Source of the DNA: a bacterium
GTDB lineage: Bacteria; Bacillota; Bacilli; Lactobacillales; Streptococcaceae
Assembly (NCBI GenBank): GCA_905221325.1
Contig: CAJNCS010000004.1
Location: 182,539 to 246,538, forward strand
DNA: 64,000 bases
Direction: 5' to 3'
Within the stretch, counting starts at the first letter, position 1. The number at the start of each line of letters is the position of its first letter. The notes beneath the pieces are model-generated. The model saw nothing but the letters and a program-made list of their open reading frames with translations. It did not search any database and had not been told where the DNA came from. The translations under genes and the position numbers were made by a program. Positions 45,481 through 53,403 of the stretch are shown one piece after another.

Positions 45481-46740
45481 ATGAAACATTTCGGTCTTAA
45501 GAAACAGAAACGAACAAGTATTTTTTTCCGAAGAGCAATTTTTACAATCTTTGTATTGGCCATTTATATATTAGGGCGGCATATCTTACTTCCGGGCTAT
45601 AATGGTAATATGCAAGCTTTACAGATTAAGGAGCAAAATCCGCTGGCTTATTTGTACTCTTTGGCTGGGATTGACGTCTCTCGGATTTCTGTGTTTTCTT
45701 TAGGACTAGGTCCTTGGATTACGACGATGATCGTTTGGCAGGTCATCAATTTAAACAAAAGTTGGAATATCCAATCATGGTCTCCCAAAAAGACAGATTT
45801 TTTTCAAAAAATCTTAACATTGATTTTTGCACTTTTGCAAGGGATGGCCATTATGTACAAAGCTTATAGCTGGAATGCCCGTTTCTTACTTCTGGTTGAT
45901 GATTGGATATACAATGCCGCAATTTTGACAACAGTAGTGACAGGAAGTTTTATCATTATCTGGTTATCAGGTTTGAACACTCGTAAAGGAGTAGGTGGTT
46001 CCACAATCGTTATCATCTCTGGAATTTTGTTACAGTTTGCCAATCATTTAGTGGTATTGATAGGAGAATCTCTGGAATCTATACAGGGTGGGGTGGTTCT
46101 AGTAGTTGCTGCTTGTGCTTACTTGTTGCTTACTTATATTGCAGTAGTCTGCGAGAGAGCAGAGGTGCGTCTGCCTTTAAACAGAATTATGCTAAGTAGT
46201 CGCTATTATGAAAAATCTTACCTGCCAATCAAGTTTATTCCATCTGGTGGGATGCCGATTATGTATGCTTCAAGTGTGATTATGCTCTTTCAATTAGTGT
46301 TAGATTTGTCGGGGAACGGATTTGCGTCTAACGTTGGAAGTTTATTTGACTTCACAAAACCACTTAGTTTGCTCTTTTATCTCGTTGCCATCTACCTTCT
46401 AGCTATTTTGTTTGCTTATATTAACTTGAGCCCTGAAGAGACCGCCAAACAGATGCAACGTCAAGGGGAATATTTTGACTATATTCAACCAGGGAAAGAG
46501 ACCTTGAAAGTTTTAAAACGTTATATTTCCCTACAAGCCAATATAGGAGCTATCTACCTAATCGTCTATGTAAGTTTCCCCTATTTTATTAACTTCTTCT
46601 TGCCACTGCCAAGTCTGCTATTGACTTTACCAAGCACTTTGGTCATCTTAGTCAGTATGTTTATGCCTTTGCGTGAAGAAATACGTATTTTGAGAATTGG
46701 AACTTACTATCACAAAGAATTAGAACTCAAAGGAGAATAA
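45481..46740 (+). CDS. secY2: Accessory Sec translocase channel SecY2
   Basis: This 419-residue SecY-family membrane protein has about ten helices; it is shorter and more divergent than housekeeping SecY. It starts KHFGLKKQKRTSIFFRRAIFTIFVLAIYILGRHILLPG (a basic cytosolic start, then TM1 and the plug region). Internal SecY-like segments are FSLGLGPWITTMIVWQ and LPIKFIPSGGMPIMYASSV. With SecA2 it forms the dedicated export channel for the glycosylated serine-rich adhesin. It is first in the secY2-asp1-asp2-asp3-secA2 operon; the asp1 ATG is six bases past its stop. Confidence 0.93.
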   Translation: MKHFGLKKQKRTSIFFRRAIFTIFVLAIYILGRHILLPGYNGNMQALQIKEQNPLAYLYSLAGIDVSRISVFSLGLGPWITTMIVWQVINLNKSWNIQSWSPKKTDFFQKILTLIFALLQGMAIMYKAYSWNARFLLLVDDWIYNAAILTTVVTGSFIIIWLSGLNTRKGVGGSTIVIISGILLQFANHLVVLIGESLESIQGGVVLVVAACAYLLLTYIAVVCERAEVRLPLNRIMLSSRYYEKSYLPIKFIPSGGMPIMYASSVIMLFQLVLDLSGNGFASNVGSLFDFTKPLSLLFYLVAIYLLAILFAYINLSPEETAKQMQRQGEYFDYIQPGKETLKVLKRYISLQANIGAIYLIVYVSFPYFINFFLPLPSLLLTLPSTLVILVSMFMPLREEIRILRIGTYYHKELELKGE

Positions 46741-46746
46741 AGGTAA

Positions 46747-48345
46747 ATGTTTTACTTTGTACCATCTTGGTATCAACAAGATCGGAAATGGTATTCGACC
46801 ACTCTACCTTTCTATTACATATCTAAAAATATGATGTTTGATGATGCGGTGAATTTGTTGCGCATGTTTCAACAGTCAGGAGAAGATAATAAAGCTCTGA
46901 TTTTGAATTATTCACCCCACATCCGAACTTTCTTTTATCAACAAAGGATACTGTCAGAGACCATGTGGAATCTCTTTGACACCATACAAGGTTTGACAGA
47001 TGCGCCAGTGAGAAAAATTTGCCTAGCGGATTTAAAATGGCCACAGGGAGTGGAATTCTTTTATACTCCTTTCCTTGTAGATGCTTATTTAAATCAGGAG
47101 TATTATGCTCGGATTAACTTTACAAAAACGGGTAATCTTTTTGACATCACATACTACGATAGTGGACAGATTAATTATCAGCTAATCTTTGATGACCGTG
47201 GGTTTGTCTCAAGCATTATCTATTTTGAAAATGATCAGCCTTATTATCAGGATTACTTAAATCTGCAAGGTGTATGGCAATTCAGAGAATTTTTGACGAT
47301 GGATAATCATCAGGTAATTATCAATCCTGAAGCTCAAGAACAATTTGCCAAAGAAGTTTATCGTGCTATTGAAGAATTGGTTAGTGAAAAACTGGCTCAG
47401 TATTTAACCTCTGTTTTGACCAAGGATGATACCATTGTTGTTTCAGCAGATGTTCAGCACAATCATTTTTTCCAAAAATTTAAGGAAGAATACAATGTGA
47501 TCTTGTCATTTTTTGGTGAGCGGTATCCGATGGTTGAGACAGATTGTCTGCTAGCTGATTTAGAAGGTACACCTTTCTTTGTCGTAGATAGCCTCAATAA
47601 AATTGACAAAATTGAAAATGATGTGGATTTAGAACAGTTGCCAGGCTATTATGAAATTCCACCCTATGATACTCATCTGAACTTAGGGCATAGTCAAAGA
47701 AAAAAGGAATTGATTATCTATGTCAACTACGACAATTTACCAGAGGATCAGATCCAATATGTCTTCACGACCTTGTTTGATCTGATGCTAAAACATGAGT
47801 GGATTGACCTACTCATCGGGACACAGAATCAGGATTATGGTAGAGAGGCTTATGTGAGACAAGTCATTGAAGGGTATTTAGCGCTCAATCCAGAGTATGA
47901 GTCCAATTTGATTTTTGTTGAAAAGAATAAAATGGCCATGGGGGCAGATCCGACCTTAAGCGAGGAGGATGAGATCCTGAGAGAACGGCTTGATATCGCG
48001 ACCATTCATAGTGATACGGATTTGGCAAAAGCGTTAAAATATGTTCGGATCATTCTTGACTTGGGGAGCCCAGCCGATGTGCTGACTCAAATTGCAGGTA
48101 TCAGCGGGGGAATTCCTCAGGTCAACTTATACAGTTCTTCTTATGTGAAACATGGCGAAAATGGCTGGATTTTAGAGGATATTTCCCAGTTCACCGATGC
48201 GCTCATGTATTATCTCACAGATTTGGAGCATTGGAACAAGTCCTTGGTGCATTCAGTCAAGAAGATTGAGCAATATACAAGGGGAGAAATTGTGGAGATG
48301 TGGAAGAATACTATAAAGGGATTAAAAGAAAATGAAGAAAATTAG
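46747..48345 (+). CDS. asp1: Accessory Sec system protein Asp1
   Basis: This 532-residue protein has the standard Asp1 start FYFVPSWYQQDRKWY and no signal peptide. Asp1 has a GT-B-like fold related to glycosyltransferases but no known activity. It forms a cytosolic complex with Asp2 and Asp3 needed for adhesin export, and structural work shows it can bind sugar. The LDLGSPADVLTQIAGISGGIPQVNLYSS segment near 440-470 resembles the donor-side Rossmann domain. It overlaps asp2 by 14 bases. Confidence 0.92.
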   Translation: MFYFVPSWYQQDRKWYSTTLPFYYISKNMMFDDAVNLLRMFQQSGEDNKALILNYSPHIRTFFYQQRILSETMWNLFDTIQGLTDAPVRKICLADLKWPQGVEFFYTPFLVDAYLNQEYYARINFTKTGNLFDITYYDSGQINYQLIFDDRGFVSSIIYFENDQPYYQDYLNLQGVWQFREFLTMDNHQVIINPEAQEQFAKEVYRAIEELVSEKLAQYLTSVLTKDDTIVVSADVQHNHFFQKFKEEYNVILSFFGERYPMVETDCLLADLEGTPFFVVDSLNKIDKIENDVDLEQLPGYYEIPPYDTHLNLGHSQRKKELIIYVNYDNLPEDQIQYVFTTLFDLMLKHEWIDLLIGTQNQDYGREAYVRQVIEGYLALNPEYESNLIFVEKNKMAMGADPTLSEEDEILRERLDIATIHSDTDLAKALKYVRIILDLGSPADVLTQIAGISGGIPQVNLYSSSYVKHGENGWILEDISQFTDALMYYLTDLEHWNKSLVHSVKKIEQYTRGEIVEMWKNTIKGLKENEEN

Positions 48346-49924
48346 TGTTCTACAAATTGCTGATAAAAACTGGCAGGAACAATATGAAATTCCTAGTAAT
48401 ATAAAATGGACCTATGTTAAACCAGAAGATGTTATATCTCTCTTGCCTGAAGATATTGGGATTTTAAATAGAAGCGACGAACTGGATGCAGGTAAGAACA
48501 AAGGTAAGAAACAGAAAAAAAATACAGCCAAACCCTTTGAGGTTGTATTGGTCGACACAGAGGAGCATTTAGATTATGTCACTGTTTTGGATAGCATGAT
48601 TCAGGTTTATCGCTTGTTTTACCACGAACGTTGCAAGATTACTACACAAACCTTGGAACGTTTCCTTGCGAGGAAGAAGGCGATGAAGACCACTTTTGAA
48701 GATCCAGAACAGATGCTTCATATCTTTTCACGTGGTTTCTTCACTAAACAGAGTGGAACGAAACTAAGTGTCAATGAGTTGATTGTTAATCCATCGTTTA
48801 CAGGTCAAGTAGACTACGAAGGTACTAACTATCTTCGTTTGTGTGGTCAGTACGGTGAGAACTATCAGACTATCGCAACTTATCAATACAATGTTTATTT
48901 GAGATCAGATGTTCCTACAGATTTGTGGCCAGAGTTTAGAGTTTCTGAAGGCTGCTCGCTTCGTTATGTGATCAAGGGTTATCCGCTCACAGATGCTCCT
49001 ATGCAGGAATGGATTTATGATGAAACAAGTTTCGACCAGCCCTTGGTTCTAGATGTTAATGAAAGTTATTACCTAAGTATTAGTATTCAAGCGAAAGGAC
49101 AAGGAATTGTCAAACTTGGTCCCTGCCACTATCGAGACTCTCACTTAGGATATGGAGACTTGTTGGTCGGGGGGAAACGTATTGTTGATAAATATCGTGA
49201 AGAACTGATTTATTTCTTCCACCCAGGAGATTTGAAACCACCTCTGAACGTCTATTTTTCAGGTTATCGCCCTGCAGAAGGATTTGAGGGATACTGGATT
49301 ATGAATCAGCTTGGTTCACCGTTCTTGTTAATCGGTGATCCGCGTGCTGAAGGGGGAGCGTTTTATCTAGGTTCAGAAGAGCTAGAGCAGAAAGTCGTCC
49401 AAGTCATCCATGATTGTTTGAATGAATTAGGCTTTACAACTGACCAGCTCAACTTATCTGGTTTGTCAATGGGGACTTTTGGAGCCTTATACTATGCCTC
49501 AAAATTGCAACCTCATGCTGTTATCGTTGGGAAACCCTTGGTCAATTTGGGAGATGTAGCCGAAAACGAGTCAACGATTCGTCCAGGTGGCTTTCCGACT
49601 TCATTAGATTTGCTTTATCGTTTGACAGGCAAATTATCGGATGAAGGGAAAAATAAATTAAATGAACATTTTTGGAAAAGTTTTAGCTCAGCTGATTTTT
49701 CAAAGACCAAGTTTATCATGTCCTATATGTATCAGGATGACTATGATATGACAGCCTACCCGGACATGCTAGAGGAACTAGGACAACGGGACTACCGTGT
49801 AAGTATCATTAGCAAAGGCTTGACTGGACGACACAATGATGACACAACAGGTATTGTTGAATGGTTCTTTAACCAATATAAAACACTATTAATGAATAGT
49901 TTTGAAAGGGAGTTTAAATCGTGA
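48332..49924 (+). CDS. asp2: Accessory Sec system protein Asp2 (GlcNAc O-acetyltransferase)
   Basis: This 530-residue protein has a C-terminal alpha/beta-hydrolase-like domain with nucleophile elbow SGLSMGTFGALYYASKL (Ser379) and a late His in GLTGRHNDDT. In S. gordonii the Ser-Asp-His triad of Asp2 acetylates GlcNAc residues on the adhesin, and Asp2 is also needed for transport. The N-terminal half (1-290) is a non-catalytic beta-rich region. Overlaps both neighbours (14 and 4 bases), indicating tight coupling. Confidence 0.92.
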   Translation: MKKISVLQIADKNWQEQYEIPSNIKWTYVKPEDVISLLPEDIGILNRSDELDAGKNKGKKQKKNTAKPFEVVLVDTEEHLDYVTVLDSMIQVYRLFYHERCKITTQTLERFLARKKAMKTTFEDPEQMLHIFSRGFFTKQSGTKLSVNELIVNPSFTGQVDYEGTNYLRLCGQYGENYQTIATYQYNVYLRSDVPTDLWPEFRVSEGCSLRYVIKGYPLTDAPMQEWIYDETSFDQPLVLDVNESYYLSISIQAKGQGIVKLGPCHYRDSHLGYGDLLVGGKRIVDKYREELIYFFHPGDLKPPLNVYFSGYRPAEGFEGYWIMNQLGSPFLLIGDPRAEGGAFYLGSEELEQKVVQVIHDCLNELGFTTDQLNLSGLSMGTFGALYYASKLQPHAVIVGKPLVNLGDVAENESTIRPGGFPTSLDLLYRLTGKLSDEGKNKLNEHFWKSFSSADFSKTKFIMSYMYQDDYDMTAYPDMLEELGQRDYRVSIISKGLTGRHNDDTTGIVEWFFNQYKTLLMNSFEREFKS

Positions 49925-50955
49925 GATACGAGGAAGAAGTCTATTTTGCTTATTGGGATATGCAAAGTGTATCTCAGTATCTATACGGTTCATCTGTCAA
50001 GCTGTTAGACGGTGGTTATGTTTTGTATGAAAACCAGTTCATGCCTTCAGGAACAGTCATTCATGAATGGCATTCTCAAGTAAATTATCAGGCCATGCGT
50101 AATACAAATCAACTACCTGAACTGAAACGTGGTCAAAACTACATTTTTGGCAGTTACATTGAAACGCTACCTGAAAATTCGACCTATATAAAGATTGAAT
50201 TTAAGGATGCCCGAGATGAGGAAATCTCTAATCAAATCATCAAGCAAGATGAACGCTTGAGTGTTTGTGTTCCTGACAACACCCATCATTATAAAATTCA
50301 ATTAGCAAGTTCGGGTTGCCATCGTTTCTTGTTTGAAGGTATTTATATTGCTGAAGAAGGTGTGGCAGACTATACAGTAGATCGTTATTGGATTTCAGAC
50401 CTGCTTTATAAAGATGTTGAGAAAGATACTGTTTATGTTTGCTTTACTGAACCTGATCTCAATCGGACAGGTTACATCCTTGACAATGTCCGTAAACATT
50501 TTTCAAACTTACTGATAGTAAATTCGTCTTATAAGAAAGCTCTCTTGTATATGGAGAAAGATTTCTATGAAACCTTACTTAGAAAGATTGAAAGTCTATC
50601 AGAAGAGTATTCCTTTGCGAAAGTTGCCTTTGTTGGCTATGGACCGATTTCAAATATTGCAGCCCTACTATACTCGAAGCAATTTGAGAATTCCTATGCA
50701 CTGGTGACAGATAAATTCTTACCAGAGTTGGATTATCAGCGATTACTGGAACGTCACCGCAGGCGGGTGAATTGTCCTGTTTTTAAGGAATTGTTATTGA
50801 ATAGGTTTAATCCAACTAGAGTACGAGAATATGCAAATTCTAAGGCTAGGCCACGGGAACTAGCCAATATTGACTATTTATTAGACCAGTCATTTTTACT
50901 TCAAGAAATCGACTTGGAGAAAACTGAAGAGTGGATGAGAGAAAATGAAACCTAA
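49921..50955 (+). CDS. asp3: Accessory Sec system protein Asp3
   Basis: This 344-residue protein starts with GTG overlapping the asp2 stop (GTGA), behind AAGGGAG. It has the Asp3 beta-rich region (AYWDMQSVSQYLYGSSVKLL; FGSYIETLPENSTYIKIEF) in the first 150 residues. The C-terminal extension (160-344; FAKVAFVGYGPISNIAALLYSK) makes it longer than the S. gordonii form. Asp3 is a carbohydrate-binding-fold chaperone that links Asp1, Asp2, SecA2 and the preprotein. It overlaps secA2 by 11 bases. Confidence 0.88.
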   Translation: MRYEEEVYFAYWDMQSVSQYLYGSSVKLLDGGYVLYENQFMPSGTVIHEWHSQVNYQAMRNTNQLPELKRGQNYIFGSYIETLPENSTYIKIEFKDARDEEISNQIIKQDERLSVCVPDNTHHYKIQLASSGCHRFLFEGIYIAEEGVADYTVDRYWISDLLYKDVEKDTVYVCFTEPDLNRTGYILDNVRKHFSNLLIVNSSYKKALLYMEKDFYETLLRKIESLSEEYSFAKVAFVGYGPISNIAALLYSKQFENSYALVTDKFLPELDYQRLLERHRRRVNCPVFKELLLNRFNPTRVREYANSKARPRELANIDYLLDQSFLLQEIDLEKTEEWMRENET

Positions 50956-53332
50956 AAAATTAAATTTGGTCAACTCCTATAAATTAAGGCGTTACGAAAA
51001 AATCTTAGATAAGGTCAACAAGCTATCCGACAAGTATGCGGCTATGACAGACGAAGAACTGCAATCCAAAACAAAATGGTTTAAAGACCGTCTTTCTGGA
51101 GGAGAAAGCTTACAGGATATTTTGCCTGAAGCTTATGCAACCATTCGCGAAGCAGCTAAGCGGAAATTGGGTCTTTATCCGTACGATGTTCAAATCTTAG
51201 GTGCTTTGGTCATGCAAGATAATCAAATTGCCGAGATGAGAACGGGGGAAGGAAAGACCTTGACAGCTATTCTTCCCTTATATCTGAACGCCCTGACGGG
51301 CAATAGTGCGATTCTGGTTACAGCTAATGACTATTTAGCGTTGCGTGATGCCAAACAGATGAAACCAGTATTTAATTTCTTAGGAATGACAATTGGAGTT
51401 GGTGTTTCAGAAAATCCAGCAAAAAGGCTTAAAGTTCCAGAAAAGCAACGAGTATATAAAAATGATATCGTTTATACAACGCATAGTGCTCTAGGATTTG
51501 ACTATCTAGAAGAAAATTTGGCGACATCCAAGTCAAAGAAATTCTTACCAAAATTCTATTTCTGTTTGGTTGACGAGGTGGATGCTGCCTTGCTAGATAG
51601 TGCCCAAATGCCTCTGATTATTTCAGGTTCGCCACGGGTTCAGTCCAATCTATTTGTGACTTGTGATGAATTTGTCAAGACCTTAAAAGAGGGAGAAGAT
51701 TTTAATTTGGACTCTACTCGGACTTCCGTATGGTTGACGAGAAAAGGAGTAAAAGAAGCAGAAATTTATTTCCGTGTTCAAAATGTTTATGATCCAAACA
51801 ATCACCAATTAATCCGGCAAATCAATCTAGCTTTAAGAGCAAATCATTTATTCGAGAAAGACCGTAAGTACACAGTTGAAAATGGTGAAGTCAAGCTAAT
51901 GGATGAAGCAACAGGGCGTCTCTTGCAAGGAAATAAACTCCAATCGGGCTTGCATCAAGCTTTGGAAGCTAGAGAGCGTGTCAAGATTTCGTTGGAAACA
52001 CGCTCGATGGCCTCTATTACCTATCAGAACTTGTTTAAAATGTTTCCTAAATTAGCGGGAATGACTGGTACTGGGAGAGTCTGTGCAGATGAATTTAGGG
52101 AAGTTTACGATCTGGGTGTGGTGGTTGTACCCACTAGAAAACCAAACCAACGGATTGATTATCCAGATGAGATTTATCTCACGATTCCGCAAAAACTGTA
52201 TGCATCATTAGAGTATATCAAAGCCCTTCATAGCAAGGGACAACCTGTCTTGATTGCGACGGGGTCTGTAGGAATGTCAGAAATCTATTCTATGCTCTTA
52301 CTCCGAGAAGGAATCGCCCATAACGTCTTGAATGCTCACAATGCGGCGAAAGAAGCAGAAATGATCGCTCAGGCTGGTAGACGTTTTGCTGTAACTGTGG
52401 CAACCTCTATGGCAGGTCGTGGAACGGATATCATCCTAGAAAAAGGAGTTGCTGAACTAGGAGGACTTGCAGTCGTTGGAACAGAGAGAATGGCCAGCGA
52501 GCGGGTTGACTTACAGCTCCGTGGTCGTGCGGGTCGCCAAGGTGCGCCAGGGCTAAGTAAATTCTTTGTATCCTTAGAAGATGACTTGATTACAAAATCT
52601 GGAAGTAAATGGATTAACGATTACTACCAAAGAGAAATTACTAAGCCAGAGGACAAACAGAAAACGCGCTTGACGTCTTTCCGTATTAAGTATGAGGTCG
52701 AAGAAGCTCAGAAAAACAGCGACAATTCTGGAGCTGCTTCAAGACGTTCAACAGAGCAGTATGATGAAAGTATTCGTATTCAACGGCAGATCATTTACAG
52801 TAAGAGGGATAAAATTATCGAGCATCCAAATTTTACTTTGGATTATTTCTTATCTGTTTTATCAGATGCCATGGATGATTACACGAAGAAAAATCCATTT
52901 AAAGAGCAGGCAAACTTGTACCGTTTTGTTTTGGATAATATTAGTTACTACTGTGAGGATATTCCAGCAGATTTAGATGTAACAAATCTACAACAAGTTA
53001 AAAAGTTTTTATCTAGCCTTCTTATTGCAGAGTACCAGAATAAGAAGGAAAGAATTCAGGATCCAGATATGTTTGATCAATTCCAACGTATTGTGGTTTT
53101 AAGAGCGATTGATGACTGCTGGGTTGAGCAGGTTGACTATTTACAACAATTTCAAAGTTTAGTTGTTAGTCAAGGATATGCTCAAAAAAATCCTGTATTT
53201 GAGTTTCACAAAGAAGCTTTTGAATCATATAAAAAAATGAATGCAGATATGAATCTCAACATTGTAAAAAATATGGCGCTTAGTTATATTGATATTAATC
53301 ACAAAGGGAAATTGGAAGTCTTTTTTGGCTAA
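50945..53332 (+). CDS. secA2: Accessory Sec ATPase SecA2
   Basis: This 795-residue SecA-type motor is shorter than SecA1, as SecA2 proteins are. It has Walker A MRTGEGKTLTAILPLYLNAL (Lys104), DEVDAALLDSA, MTGTGRVCADEF, and motif VI GRAGRQGAPG. It lacks the C-terminal zinc-binding tail of SecA1. It powers export of the glycosylated adhesin through SecY2 with help from Asp1-3. The reading frame is intact; a new consensus promoter begins just after its stop. Confidence 0.94.
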   Translation: MKPKKLNLVNSYKLRRYEKILDKVNKLSDKYAAMTDEELQSKTKWFKDRLSGGESLQDILPEAYATIREAAKRKLGLYPYDVQILGALVMQDNQIAEMRTGEGKTLTAILPLYLNALTGNSAILVTANDYLALRDAKQMKPVFNFLGMTIGVGVSENPAKRLKVPEKQRVYKNDIVYTTHSALGFDYLEENLATSKSKKFLPKFYFCLVDEVDAALLDSAQMPLIISGSPRVQSNLFVTCDEFVKTLKEGEDFNLDSTRTSVWLTRKGVKEAEIYFRVQNVYDPNNHQLIRQINLALRANHLFEKDRKYTVENGEVKLMDEATGRLLQGNKLQSGLHQALEARERVKISLETRSMASITYQNLFKMFPKLAGMTGTGRVCADEFREVYDLGVVVVPTRKPNQRIDYPDEIYLTIPQKLYASLEYIKALHSKGQPVLIATGSVGMSEIYSMLLLREGIAHNVLNAHNAAKEAEMIAQAGRRFAVTVATSMAGRGTDIILEKGVAELGGLAVVGTERMASERVDLQLRGRAGRQGAPGLSKFFVSLEDDLITKSGSKWINDYYQREITKPEDKQKTRLTSFRIKYEVEEAQKNSDNSGAASRRSTEQYDESIRIQRQIIYSKRDKIIEHPNFTLDYFLSVLSDAMDDYTKKNPFKEQANLYRFVLDNISYYCEDIPADLDVTNLQQVKKFLSSLLIAEYQNKKERIQDPDMFDQFQRIVVLRAIDDCWVEQVDYLQQFQSLVVSQGYAQKNPVFEFHKEAFESYKKMNADMNLNIVKNMALSYIDINHKGKLEVFFG

Positions 53333-53336
53333 TATT

Positions 53337-53365
53337 TTGACAGATTGGGCTCCAGGCTTTATAAT
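53337..53365 (+). promoter_or_regulatory. Perfect consensus promoter of the serine-rich cytosolic protein gene
   Basis: TTGACA (53337-53342), 17-bp spacer, TATAAT (53360-53365): both hexamers and spacing are ideal. It starts four bases after the secA2 stop, with no terminator between, so the genes downstream have a strong additional promoter. Confidence 0.88.
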
Positions 53366-53403
53366 GGTAGTAATCTAGCAGTATTCGGGAGAAAAATCAT
53401 AAT

